From: Clostridia bacterium | Lineage (GTDB): Bacteria; Bacillota_A; Clostridia; Oscillospirales; Butyricicoccaceae | DNA: 16,249 bases | Direction: 5' to 3' | Assembly (NCBI GenBank): GCA_017421885.1 | Contig: JAFOHJ010000225.1 | Location: 1 to 16,249, forward strand | Shown here: positions 1 to 6,980 of the stretch, piece after piece | Numbering within the stretch: the first letter of the stretch is position 1 | Layout of the letters: every line of letters begins with the position of its first letter | Notes under the pieces: generated by a model | The model's database searches: none | What the model saw: only the letters and a program-made list of their open reading frames with translations | What the model was told of the DNA's origin: nothing | Made by a program: the position numbers and the translations under genes

Positions 1-444
1 AGGCAGACATATAATATGAATGCCAACTTCGTAAATCTTGTAAACAATCAGGTCATCAGCAAGATGCAGCTCAACGATTCGTCCTTTGCAAGAGGCGATT
101 CGCTGGCAGGTTTCAGCGGCTATCAGACCACAACATACGACCTGCTCAAGGTGGTGGGCTATTGCACGGGCGCCCTGAATTATGATGAGGCTCTTACAAA
201 GACTCTGGCTATTGCCATGGAGCCGGTGGGAGCCGACAGCGGCAGAACGCTTGCTTTTGAGTATGGCAAGATGGGTTCGGAGGACAAGGTTGAGAATTAT
301 GTATATTTCAGAGCAGGCGAGATGGACGGCATAAGCTCTTATATTGCTTTCATTCCCGAGCTTGATATCGGCGTTTCACTTATGGCACGCGGTGATGCAG
401 ACCTTGAAAGCCTCGGCGTGGAGCTGCTCTCAGTCATCAAATAA
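1..444 (+). CDS. Serine hydrolase, beta-lactamase fold (3' part only)
   Basis: The reading frame is open from the first base, so the gene begins outside the window and only about 147 C-terminal residues are present; the first in-frame ATG at 16 is probably internal. The segment GYQTTTYDLLKVVGY resembles the 'G-x-STA-x-DLAKF' stretch that follows the YxN motif in class C beta-lactamase-like hydrolases. The later segment FRAGEMDGISSYIAFIPEL resembles the final strand pair, where the HxG/KTG motif sits before a G-[VI]-S-S turn. The third motif would read RAG here. The catalytic SxxK and YxN motifs would lie upstream and cannot be checked. The arrangement matches the C-terminal part of the complete serine hydrolase at 6981-8372 (YHNGSLPGVSSA), so the two may be distant paralogues. 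The family covers D-Ala-D-Ala peptidases, esterases and amidases; the substrate cannot be predicted. The gene ends at a strong terminator and converges on the flippase gene. Confidence 0.7.
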   Translation, partial: RQTYNMNANFVNLVNNQVISKMQLNDSSFARGDSLAGFSGYQTTTYDLLKVVGYCTGALNYDEALTKTLAIAMEPVGADSGRTLAFEYGKMGSEDKVENYVYFRAGEMDGISSYIAFIPELDIGVSLMARGDADLESLGVELLSVIK

Positions 445-459
445 GCTAAAAAGACAGTA

Positions 460-489
460 AAAAACCACCCTCGATAGAGGGTGGTTTTT
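460..489. terminator. Bidirectional intrinsic terminator
   Basis: A perfect 13-bp inverted repeat (460-472 with 477-489) closes a GATA loop. The stem is GC-rich in its upper half and ends in A5/T5, so either strand carries a U-tract. It lies between two convergent genes and can serve both, the serine hydrolase on plus and the flippase on minus. Confidence 0.92.
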
Positions 490-496
490 GATGTAT

Positions 497-1768
497 TTAT
501 GCCTTTCTGGGCTTGCTGTAGTAGAAGATAATGCCGTAAAGCACCAGATAGAAGAAGCTGTAGGAGAACGAGATAAGGGTGAGGAAGGTTTCCATAGGTG
601 CGCCGGTCAGCTGGCAGTAGAGGAAGCACAGCACCGAGCAAACGAGGAAGCAGCCCTGAATGATAAGCTCTACCGACTGTTTCTTGGCGATTACAAGAGC
701 CTGAGTAAGAGGCTGGACCACCAGGCGGATACCATAGAGAGGAGCCTGATAGATGGCATATACGCCTGACATGCGCCAGTCGGCGCCAAAGAATACCGAG
801 AAAAGCCAGGGAGAGAGCAGGCAGAGAAGCACTACCATGGGGATCGCTATGGCCGAGAGTACGCCGGTGGTGACCAGCAGAGCCTTGCGGTATCCGCCCG
901 TGGTGTTATACTCCTCGGTAGCATTACCGAAGAAGAGAGTTCTTGCAACATTTACGCCAATGAGGGTAAGGGGAACATTGAGCATACGGTAAGACAGGCT
1001 GTAGATGCCAAAGGTAGCCATTCCGTAAAGGATCTCAATGAAGAAGTTGAGCAGCTGGAAATAGGCTGTGCTTACAAAGAATGCCGGAGCGGTGAACAGC
1101 GGCTGGCGGCGGTATTTAACAGCCGCAGAACGCATTCTCGACCAGGATACCTCTTTAAGTTTATCCTTGGAATACCAGAGATAACGGGTGTGGAAATATG
1201 TTCCGAGGGCTGTGCCGGTAAGGTTTGCCGAATTGAGGCCGGCGGTGCTCAGGCCAAAGAAGCCGAAAAGGATCTGCAGCGAATATTTGAGCACCGATGA
1301 TGTGGCATAGGCCTTGGAAAGGAGACCGTAGTTCTGGAACCTTGTGTTATAGCAGTACATCGCGTCGTTAACGCCGGTAAGAAACAGAACAAAGATGGTC
1401 AGCAGTGAGAATATGCCGGCCGATGCCCAAATCTCGGGTTTGAGCCAGAGATAGACAAGATAACCTACCGAAATGACGGCTGTGGTGGCAGCGCAGGTGG
1501 TGATCGACAGGCCCAGCAGGTCATAGGCCTCGTCGTCAGTCTCGGCGGTTACAATGGCAGGCTCATATTTCAGGCAGGCAACCGAGCTGAAGAGGGTTAC
1601 CACCGTGGTCAGCAGAGAATAGATGCCCATTTCATAATCGGTGTAAAGACGCGACGTGAAAAGGGAAGAGAGTACAGATACCAGCTGCGCCACAAGCGAG
1701 CCTGAAAACAGAGTGGCTACAGCACGGACAAATCTGTGTTTCATCAGTTTATTTATTTTTTCTTTCAA
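497..1768 (-). CDS. Oligosaccharide/polysaccharide flippase (MOP superfamily, Wzx-like)
   Basis: This 423-residue, very hydrophobic protein has about 12 membrane segments. Its N-terminal segment FVRAVATLFSGSLVAQLVSV is followed by the LKYEPAIVTAETDDEA element. That matches the '[LR]-[RK]-Y-E-x-A-I-V-x-x-x-x-D-[DE]-E-A' signature of Polysacc_synt-type O-antigen and teichoic-type flippases. Members move undecaprenyl-linked glycans from the inner to the outer face of the cytoplasmic membrane. Translation most likely starts at TTG 1768: GGAGG lies seven bases upstream, whereas the first in-frame ATG, eight codons later, has no such site. A consensus sigma-A promoter lies about 40 bases upstream. 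The gene is monocistronic, with a terminator on each side. It is unusual in having no glycosyltransferase or polymerase gene next to it, so its glycan cannot be inferred from context. A less likely alternative is a general MATE-type exporter. Confidence 0.85.
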   Translation of the reverse strand: MKEKINKLMKHRFVRAVATLFSGSLVAQLVSVLSSLFTSRLYTDYEMGIYSLLTTVVTLFSSVACLKYEPAIVTAETDDEAYDLLGLSITTCAATTAVISVGYLVYLWLKPEIWASAGIFSLLTIFVLFLTGVNDAMYCYNTRFQNYGLLSKAYATSSVLKYSLQILFGFFGLSTAGLNSANLTGTALGTYFHTRYLWYSKDKLKEVSWSRMRSAAVKYRRQPLFTAPAFFVSTAYFQLLNFFIEILYGMATFGIYSLSYRMLNVPLTLIGVNVARTLFFGNATEEYNTTGGYRKALLVTTGVLSAIAIPMVVLLCLLSPWLFSVFFGADWRMSGVYAIYQAPLYGIRLVVQPLTQALVIAKKQSVELIIQGCFLVCSVLCFLYCQLTGAPMETFLTLISFSYSFFYLVLYGIIFYYSKPRKA

Positions 1769-1775
1769 GATCAGA

Positions 1776-1780
1776 CCTCC
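1776..1780 (-). promoter_or_regulatory. Ribosome binding site that selects a TTG start
   Basis: GGAGG on the minus strand lies seven bases before TTG at 1768-1766. This perfect spacing, and the lack of a Shine-Dalgarno sequence before the in-frame ATG further in, decides the flippase start. Confidence 0.8.
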
Positions 1781-1815
1781 GAATCATGCAGGTGAATGCT
1801 TCAAATCAACTATAT

Positions 1816-1844
1816 AGTATACCTTACCTGAAATAAGAGGTCAA
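1816..1844 (-). promoter_or_regulatory. Sigma-A promoter of the flippase gene
   Basis: Read on the minus strand: TTGACC (-35, 1844-1839), exactly 17 bases, then TATACT (-10, 1821-1816). It predicts a transcript start near 1809 and a leader of about 40 bases. The -35 box directly abuts the foot of the upstream hairpin (1845-1870). Confidence 0.85.
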
Positions 1845-1870
1845 GGGGCAGGATGCTGCCATCCTGCCCC
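1845..1870 (-). terminator. Hairpin behind the DUF1540 gene, probable terminator
   Basis: An 11-bp perfect stem (1845-1855 with 1860-1870) with a four-base loop lies 20 bases past the DUF1540 stop codon. The bases that follow on the minus strand are TTGACC, the next promoter's -35 box, instead of a clean U-tract. It may therefore terminate weakly or act mainly as a transcript-end stabiliser. Confidence 0.55.
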
Positions 1871-1890
1871 CTTAAATAAAAATTAACTTT

Positions 1891-2208
1891 TTATCTCATT
1901 CTGAATGTGGAACATTCGGTGTCGCCCGAACGGTCGGCGCCGTGACCTGCGATCTGAACGGAATCGGCCGAGCAGAGCATATCTTTGTTATAGACACAAT
2001 CTCTTGCGTGGCACTTAATCTTGGTCTCGGGTCTTACATCAATACCGTGAGTCGAGTTGTCCATCGAGCTCAGTCGGGGAGTGAAGGAACCACAGCAGGT
2101 CTGTTCGCTCTCGTGGGCTGTCGAGCCGTCGACATGGATAGAATTGAGGATGCAGAGGTGGTTCTTGTTGTTGTGGCAGGTTGTTGCCGAACATTTGAGC
2201 TGTGTCAT
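1891..2208 (-). CDS. Tandem DUF1540 protein, likely metal-binding
   Basis: This 105-residue protein is built from two copies of the DUF1540 module. In copy 1 the cysteines are C6, C11, C19 and C39 (with an extra C38); in copy 2 they are C66, C71, C79 and C99. Both copies follow C-x4-C-x7-C-x19-C and end in C-G/S-S/T-F. Four evenly placed cysteines per module suggest a zinc- or iron-binding knuckle, which is inference; the family has no established biochemical role that I know of. The start at ATG 2208 is chosen because AAGGAGG (2217-2223) sits eight bases upstream; the open frame extends further but has no ribosome binding site there. The linker (about residues 43-62) is polar and low in complexity. 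The gene is divergent from a MATE exporter and is followed by a hairpin. Such small proteins are common in Clostridia. Confidence 0.85.
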   Translation of the reverse strand: MTQLKCSATTCHNNKNHLCILNSIHVDGSTAHESEQTCCGSFTPRLSSMDNSTHGIDVRPETKIKCHARDCVYNKDMLCSADSVQIAGHGADRSGDTECSTFRMR

Positions 2209-2284
2209 TGTAATGACCTCCTTGTATTTTACGGCATAGCCGGTTTTCTTTGAATATTGTTTGCAGGGGCGGGTGTAATATTCA

Positions 2285-2313
2285 TTGAAAAATATATTAA
2301 TATCATGTATAAT
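2285..2313 (+). promoter_or_regulatory. Sigma-A promoter of the MATE exporter gene
   Basis: TTGAAA (-35, 2285-2290), a 17-base AT-rich spacer and a perfect TATAAT (-10, 2308-2313). The predicted start near 2320 gives a leader of about 48 bases. Confidence 0.85.
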
Positions 2314-2333
2314 CAAAGAGGTTGCAAAACAGA

Positions 2334-2347
2334 GGGCTGTGAAGCCC
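2334..2347 (+). other. Small leader hairpin with a GUGA tetraloop
   Basis: GGGCT (2334-2338) pairs with AGCCC (2343-2347) around GTGA, a GNRA-type loop. It lies in the predicted MATE mRNA leader, seven bases before the GGAGG at 2355-2359. It is short and could be chance; if real it may affect ribosome access or mRNA stability. Confidence 0.35.
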
Positions 2348-2367
2348 CTGAAAAGGAGGAGAGAGAA

Positions 2368-3747
2368 ATGTCACAGATCAACAAAAAAGAGATCAACCGT
2401 GACATAACCAAGCTGGCCATTCCGGTCGTGCTGGAGAATATGCTGCAGATTCTTGCAAACGTAATCACGGCAGCAATGATAGGTCGCCTGCTTGCCGATG
2501 ATATTTCGGCGCAGGGCATTTCGCAGAGAGTAACTCAGATCTACTGGGCTCTGTTCAGAGGCATAGGAATAGGCGTTACCGTTGTAGGCGCTGTCAGTTA
2601 TGGTGCCGGAAAGCTGGGCCGCTGCCGCAGAATCGCCGAGCAGACCTATCTCACATTTATGCCGGTGGCGCTGTTTTTTACTGTTATAACACTGTTGTTT
2701 CCCGAGCAGCTTCTGAGCTTTTTTACCGATGATCCGCTGATACTCAGCCGCGGTGTTGAATACACCAAGCTTGCGGTGCTTGCAGTGCCGTTCACGGTGC
2801 TGACCACTGTCAATGCTTCGGCATTCAATGCTCAGGGCAACACCAAGACACCAATGTATATTGCCATATTCCTTAATGTTGTCAATGTAATCGTTGGCTA
2901 TACATTTATTTTTGGCAATTTTGGCGCGCCTGAGCTGGGAATAATGGGTGCAGCCATTGCGTATGTGGTCTCTCAGAGCCTTGGCGGACTGGTGGGTCTT
3001 TTCCTACTCTACAGGCCGGGTGGATTTTTTGCCGGCTGCAGTCATGGCGAGCCCTTCTTCAAGATGGATATGGAATGCATCAGGGAAGTCGTCACCACCG
3101 GTATCCCCGCCGCTATGGAGAATCTGTTCTGGCAGTTCTCTGCCATTCTTCTTTCAAAGGTCATCCTCAGCTACGGCAGTGACTGTTATGCCGCATATCA
3201 GCTTGGAGTTCAGGCCGAAATGCTCTGCGAGATGCCGGCTGTCGGCCTGCTAACAACGGCGACACAGCTGGGCGGTAAGGCTATCGGCATGAGAAATCAG
3301 CCGCTGTTCGAGATCTATTATAAGCAGCTGCTCAAGCTGTGCATTGCGCTGTCGGTATTTTCCTTCTCGGCGCTGCTGTTCTTCCCGGGTGCATTCATGG
3401 GTGTTCTGACCGACAACCCCATCCTGCATGACATCGGTGTAAAGTATGTCTTTATAATGGCGTTTGCCCAGCCGCCTCAGGTCATGGCCAAGCTTTTTAC
3501 CGGTATGACACGTGCAGCAGGCTTCAAGCGAGTTCCCATGACGGTATCCTTCATTGGTATATGGTGTGTTCGAGTGCCGCTGGCACTGCTCTCGGCGTGG
3601 GTATTCCATTGGGATATCACCGCGATTTGGTGGGCAATCTCCATCGACCAGCTAGTGCGTATCTCTATAAGCATCGGTTACTTCTATAAGAAGGATATCC
3701 TTCACACGATCGACCGACTCAATGCGGCCGACAAGGCAATGGCATAA
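2368..3747 (+). CDS. MATE-family efflux transporter
   Basis: A 459-residue membrane protein with the pseudo-two-fold layout of the MATE family (about 12 spans). The first half opens with DITKLAIPVVLENML and the second repeats the theme from about residue 240 with VVTTGIPAAMENLFWQFS. These are the paired 'P-x-x-x-E-x-x' helices 1 and 7. The helix pattern and AQGISQRV/AYQLGVQAEM loops fit the NorM/MepA/DinF group, which exports drugs, dyes or metabolites in exchange for Na+ or H+. The start at 2368 is set by GGAGG (2355-2359), eight bases upstream; an in-frame extension back to 2257 crosses the promoter and is rejected. The gene has its own consensus promoter and a strong terminator, so it is monocistronic. 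The substrate cannot be predicted. It lies back to back with the DUF1540 gene, and the shared 159-base intergenic region could allow joint control. Confidence 0.9.
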   Translation: MSQINKKEINRDITKLAIPVVLENMLQILANVITAAMIGRLLADDISAQGISQRVTQIYWALFRGIGIGVTVVGAVSYGAGKLGRCRRIAEQTYLTFMPVALFFTVITLLFPEQLLSFFTDDPLILSRGVEYTKLAVLAVPFTVLTTVNASAFNAQGNTKTPMYIAIFLNVVNVIVGYTFIFGNFGAPELGIMGAAIAYVVSQSLGGLVGLFLLYRPGGFFAGCSHGEPFFKMDMECIREVVTTGIPAAMENLFWQFSAILLSKVILSYGSDCYAAYQLGVQAEMLCEMPAVGLLTTATQLGGKAIGMRNQPLFEIYYKQLLKLCIALSVFSFSALLFFPGAFMGVLTDNPILHDIGVKYVFIMAFAQPPQVMAKLFTGMTRAAGFKRVPMTVSFIGIWCVRVPLALLSAWVFHWDITAIWWAISIDQLVRISISIGYFYKKDILHTIDRLNAADKAMA

Positions 3748-3754
3748 AGTTCAT

Positions 3755-3792
3755 ATCCGGCACAAAAAAATTATTTTTGTGCCGGATTTTTC
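3755..3792 (+). terminator. Intrinsic terminator of the MATE gene
   Basis: A 14-bp perfect stem (3755-3768 with 3774-3787) closes a five-base loop and is followed by a run of T. It starts eight bases after the stop codon. Confidence 0.92.
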
Positions 3793-3814
3793 TATGAATT
3801 TTCCGATATTTCGA

Positions 3815-3825
3815 TATAATATAAT
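3815..3825 (+). promoter_or_regulatory. Candidate -10 region for the diaminopropionate lyase gene
   Basis: Two overlapping perfect TATAAT hexamers (3815-3820 and 3820-3825) lie 56 bases before the start codon. No good -35 match is found at 16-18 bases from either. Expression may need an activator, or may come from another promoter. Confidence 0.35.
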
Positions 3826-3880
3826 CAAGAGCTCCGCATCGGAATAAATGCCGTAATATATTACCAGGAGGATATGTATC

Positions 3881-5110
3881 ATGAACACAAAAGAGTTTAA
3901 TAAGACACTGGGCATCAGCCTGCTTCAAGTCGAACTTGACAAGAATGTTTCTCTCGAGCCCTACAGTGATCTGGCTCCCGAAAATGTTGCTTTTGTCGAG
4001 CGATTCCACAAATCGATCCCCTTCTATCGTCCCACACCTCTCGTAAGCCTTGAGAATCTCAGCAAAAAGCTGGGTGTTGGTGGTATTTATGTTAAGAACG
4101 AATCCAAGCGTTTTGAAGAGTTCGGCCTCAATGCCTTTAAGGGCATGGGCGGCATCTTTGCGGTAGGTCAGGTAATCTGCCGTCAGCTCGGACTCGATCC
4201 CGAGACCACTACATATGAGATGCTCAACAGCCCTGAGATCCGCGAGAAGACAAAGGATATGGTCTTTATCACAACTACCGATGGCAATCATGGCCGCGGC
4301 GTTGCATGGGCAGCACATCAGTACGGCTGCAAGTCCTATGTCTATATGCCCAAGGGTTCGGCAAAGAGCCGTGTTGAGGCTATCAAGCGCGTAGGAGCCG
4401 AGGACTGCATTGTAACCGAGATGAACTATGACGATACAGTCAAGCTGACCGCCAAGCTGGCAAAGGAAAACGGCTGGCATCTGGTTCAGGACACAGCATG
4501 GGAAGGCTATGAAGAGATCCCCCAGCTGATCGTTCAGGGCTACACAACTCTCGGCCATGAGGCAGTAGAACAGATGGAGGCCGTCGGCGCTGGCGAGCCT
4601 ACCCATGTATTCCTGCAGGCCGGTGTCGGTTCGCTGGCAGGAAGCCTTATCGGTTATTATTCCCACCTGCTTAAGAATAACCCCGGGTTCATCGTTGTCG
4701 AGCCCACAATGGTAGCCTGCTTCTATAATTCTGCAAAGATCGGCGACGGCCTGCCTCACGGCGTAGAGAGCGCTGAGAACACCATTATGGCCGGTCTTAA
4801 TTGCGGCGAGCCTTCCATTGGCGTCTGGCCCGTTATCCGCGACCTGACCGAGTATTACATCGCTTGCGATGACGATATCACCGAAGAGGGAATGCGTCTT
4901 TATGCAAATCCCACAGAGGGTGACGAAGCCATCGTATCGGGTGAATCGGCTGCTGTAGGCCTTGGCCTTGTTAATCGTATCATGTCGCAGCCCGAGCTGG
5001 AAGAGATGCGTAAGGCACTGGGATTTAATGAGAACAGCCGCATCCTGCTTATTTCCACCGAAGGCGCGACCGACCCTGTAGGTTATGAGCGTGTAGTTGG
5101 CAAGAAGTAA
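3881..5110 (+). CDS. dpaL: 2,3-diaminopropionate ammonia-lyase (YgeX/DpaL, PLP-dependent)
   Basis: This 409-residue cytoplasmic enzyme belongs to fold-type II PLP enzymes (tryptophan synthase beta/threonine dehydratase group). It splits 2,3-diaminopropionate to pyruvate and two ammonia. K87 in FGLNAFKGMGG is the Schiff-base lysine. TTDGNHGRGVAWAA (D134) carries the Asp-Gly-Asn-His phosphate/substrate loop, and QDTAWEGYEEIP (D204) the second acidic residue; the two aspartates match the acid-base pair known in the E. coli enzyme. QAGVGSLAGS (246-255) is the glycine-rich PLP-phosphate loop. The length is slightly above that of the E. coli protein (about 398). AGGAGG (3866-3871), nine bases before ATG, sets the start. 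The gene stands alone between two terminators, without the ygeW/ygeY/xanthine-dehydrogenase genes that accompany ygeX in E. coli. The assignment to this subfamily is strong; the physiological substrate here (free diaminopropionate or D-serine-like) is inferred. Confidence 0.95.
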   Translation: MNTKEFNKTLGISLLQVELDKNVSLEPYSDLAPENVAFVERFHKSIPFYRPTPLVSLENLSKKLGVGGIYVKNESKRFEEFGLNAFKGMGGIFAVGQVICRQLGLDPETTTYEMLNSPEIREKTKDMVFITTTDGNHGRGVAWAAHQYGCKSYVYMPKGSAKSRVEAIKRVGAEDCIVTEMNYDDTVKLTAKLAKENGWHLVQDTAWEGYEEIPQLIVQGYTTLGHEAVEQMEAVGAGEPTHVFLQAGVGSLAGSLIGYYSHLLKNNPGFIVVEPTMVACFYNSAKIGDGLPHGVESAENTIMAGLNCGEPSIGVWPVIRDLTEYYIACDDDITEEGMRLYANPTEGDEAIVSGESAAVGLGLVNRIMSQPELEEMRKALGFNENSRILLISTEGATDPVGYERVVGKK

Positions 5111-5124
5111 TTTAATATTATAAT

Positions 5125-5154
5125 AAAAATGCCACCCCTCGGGGTGGCATTTTT
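5125..5154. terminator. Bidirectional intrinsic terminator
   Basis: A 13-bp inverted repeat (5125-5137 with 5142-5154) with a CTCG loop, flanked by A5 and T5. It lies between the convergent diaminopropionate lyase gene and the leftward four-gene operon and can end transcripts on both strands. Confidence 0.92.
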
Positions 5155-5162
5155 GGTTGTAT

Positions 5163-5711
5163 TTAATTATCGGTTTTAAGAGAGTCGATTATTGCCTTTG
5201 CGTGGGTTAGAACAGGGGTCTCGCGGTTGTACAAAAGCCGGCCGAGCATTGATGCAGAGCAGGCTTCATACTCTGAAACAGCTTCATCATAGGTGAGCTT
5301 CAGCGTTGACAGATGGAAGCTTTCTATCTCATCGTGGGTCAGATGTTTTTCACCGAAAGAAATTGCTTTGCAGAGATAATAATTGTTTATGTTATGTCTG
5401 TGAATGAGATTATAGTAGTCATCGACGATGCCGAGTCTGCATATTATCTCAGCCTCTATGCCCAGCTCCTCCTTCAGTTCACGGAGAAGGGCGGCATCAA
5501 GATCCTCGCCGTCTTCTACCCCGCCTCCCGATGTTTCTATCAGTCTGGCTTTGCCGAAATCATCGTCACGGTCGACACGCACGAAATAAAAGAAGCCGAG
5601 ATCATCATAAACTATTGCTCTGACTATCTGACGGTCATGATCAATGTATTCAAGAGGCCATTCCTTGTCCTCAAGATGGATTGCGAGCTCTTTTCTGAGG
5701 CTATTCATCAT
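5163..5711 (-). CDS. Nudix hydrolase
   Basis: A 182-residue protein with an intact Nudix box. In GGVEDGEDLDAALLRELKEE plus LGI the pattern G-x5-E-x7-REU-x-EE-x-GU is complete (about residues 63-86). Nudix enzymes hydrolyse a nucleoside diphosphate linked to another moiety, using Mg2+ held by the box glutamates. The N-terminal 50 residues contain a beta-rich segment (IVRAIVYDDLGFFYFVRV) preceding the box. The substrate class (ADP-ribose, oxidised nucleotide, sugar nucleotide or coenzyme) cannot be read from sequence. It is the last gene of the leftward operon: its ATG overlaps the TGA of the YggS-type gene in an ATGA, the mark of translational coupling. No good independent Shine-Dalgarno sequence is seen. 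Two adjacent ATGs (5711 and 5708) are possible starts. Confidence 0.9.
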   Translation of the reverse strand: MMNSLRKELAIHLEDKEWPLEYIDHDRQIVRAIVYDDLGFFYFVRVDRDDDFGKARLIETSGGGVEDGEDLDAALLRELKEELGIEAEIICRLGIVDDYYNLIHRHNINNYYLCKAISFGEKHLTHDEIESFHLSTLKLTYDEAVSEYEACSASMLGRLLYNRETPVLTHAKAIIDSLKTDN

Positions 5712-6430
5712 GCCTTGTTCCCATAATCTCTAGGGCCATAGATTGCCGTACCCACTCGAACAATGGTTGCGCCCTCAAGGATGGCTTCCTCAAAGCTTGC
5801 GCTCATTCCCATCGAAAGTGTGTCAAACTTTTCATTGGGATATTTCTCGCAAAGCTTTTCAAACAGGCCGCGAAGGGAGGCAAAATAGCGGCGATTCGCA
5901 TCACTGGTCGAACCGGCAGGAGGAATGCCCATGAGACCGCAGAACTTGATATGAGGGAGAGAAAGGGCATGTTCAGCCATGGGCCACAGATCCTCGAGAA
6001 CTGCGCCGGTCTTGCTCTCTTCACCTGCAAGGTTGAGTTCCAGAAGGATATCCTGACGGAGTCCCTGCTTTCCCGCCTCCTTTTCGATGGCATCGAGAAG
6101 CCTGAGGCTGTCGACACTCTGGATCAGAGAGGCGATACCTACTACCTTTTTAACCTTATTGGTCTGAAGATGGCCGATGAAGTGGGCAGGCTTACCCTGA
6201 TATGCGCCATCCGAATAATGGGTCACCAGCTCCTGCATATGATTTTCACCAAAACAGTCGATATTCATTCCGGCGCTCAGCAGAACGGTGTCGCTGGTCT
6301 GTGTCTTGCTTACTGCGCAGAGAAGGACTTCGGCAGGGTCGCGTCCTGCGGCCTTAGCAGCCTCAGCCATGCGCAGGCGAACCTGCGCGATGCGGTCGTC
6401 CATAATACGTGCAGCGGGATTAGTCTCCAT
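5708..6430 (-). CDS. yggS: YggS/PLPBP-family PLP-binding homeostasis protein
   Basis: A 240-residue single-domain protein of the alanine-racemase-like TIM-barrel fold that binds PLP but has no known catalytic activity. It balances pyridoxal phosphate and amino/keto-acid pools. The PLP lysine is K42 in LLCAVSKTQ. Other family blocks are HFIGHLQTNKVKKV, LNLAGEESKTG, FCGLMGIPP and LSMGMSASFEEAI...VRVGTAIYG. The last block usually has an acidic residue where S occurs in MGMSAS, a small deviation. ATG 6430 is chosen because AGGAG (6439-6443) lies eight bases upstream inside the end of the previous gene; the open frame extends further without support. Only two bases separate it from ywlG and it overlaps the Nudix gene, so it is in one operon with both. 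In Bacillus the homologue (YlmE) sits in the ylm/sepF cluster instead. Confidence 0.93.
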   Translation of the reverse strand: METNPAARIMDDRIAQVRLRMAEAAKAAGRDPAEVLLCAVSKTQTSDTVLLSAGMNIDCFGENHMQELVTHYSDGAYQGKPAHFIGHLQTNKVKKVVGIASLIQSVDSLRLLDAIEKEAGKQGLRQDILLELNLAGEESKTGAVLEDLWPMAEHALSLPHIKFCGLMGIPPAGSTSDANRRYFASLRGLFEKLCEKYPNEKFDTLSMGMSASFEEAILEGATIVRVGTAIYGPRDYGNKA

Positions 6431-6432
6431 AA

Positions 6433-6978
6433 TTACATCTCCTGATAGGCGGCACGGGGTCCGCCGATATACTTGGGGCGGGTACGGGCACAAAGGATGT
6501 TGGATTCTCCAATTTTTGTTATATTAAGACGAACAGGGACGGCAACGCGCTTGAGGTGCATGCCGATAAGGGTGCCGCCGATATCGAGGCCGGCATCGGC
6601 CGAAATGGTTTCTACCGCAACAGGATCTTTGAAGGTATTCCATGCTGTGACAGCGAAAGAGCCGCCTGCATGGGGCTGGGGAACGACATTTACGATTTCG
6701 TATCCGCGCTTTTCGGCAACCTCACGTTCAACGATAAGGGCGCGGTTAAGATGCTCGCAGCATTGTACAGCAAGATGGATGCTATTTTCCTGAAGGACGG
6801 GCCAAATGCCTGCAAAGGCAGCCTGTGCGGCCTCCATGGATGAGCCGTGGCCGATGTGGCGGCCTACCATCTCGCTGGACGAGCATCCGATGACCAGCAG
6901 CTGGCCGGGACGCAGGTTGGAGGCTGAAATAAGCTCCTGTACAGCCGTATTTGCTTCTTTGGTAATATGCTCAAACAT
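6433..6978 (-). CDS. ywlG: UPF0340 / DUF436 protein (YwlG family)
   Basis: A 181-residue cytoplasmic protein that matches the UPF0340 family along its whole length. The signature GCSSSEMVGRHIGHGSS (C32, E36) is near the N-terminus, CCEHLNRALIVERE is in the middle and VPQPHAGGSFAVTAW follows. The function is unknown as far as I know. In Bacillus the gene is adjacent to glyA; here glyA is about 7 kb away in the same window. The gene lies two bases after the serine hydrolase stop and two bases before yggS, so it is co-transcribed with both. Its ribosome binding site (GAAAGG near 6990-6995) is inside the end of the serine hydrolase gene. The ATG at 6978 gives the family's usual length. Confidence 0.93.
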   Translation of the reverse strand: MFEHITKEANTAVQELISASNLRPGQLLVIGCSSSEMVGRHIGHGSSMEAAQAAFAGIWPVLQENSIHLAVQCCEHLNRALIVEREVAEKRGYEIVNVVPQPHAGGSFAVTAWNTFKDPVAVETISADAGLDIGGTLIGMHLKRVAVPVRLNITKIGESNILCARTRPKYIGGPRAAYQEM

Positions 6979-6980
6979 GA

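Noticed and set aside
2209..2310. Sigma-G-like TGAATA upstream of the DUF1540 gene
   Set aside because: The spacing to the nearest -10-like CAATATT is 19 bases and the match is poor; I could not support any promoter for this gene.
2257..2367. Longer N-terminus for the MATE exporter
   Set aside because: The extension overlaps the consensus promoter and reads through the leader. The GGAGG at 2355-2359 fixes the start at 2368.
3719..4759. Minus-strand open frame of 346 codons opposite the diaminopropionate lyase
   Set aside because: It runs through a clear terminator and has no start signal; it is a shadow of a well-identified enzyme gene.
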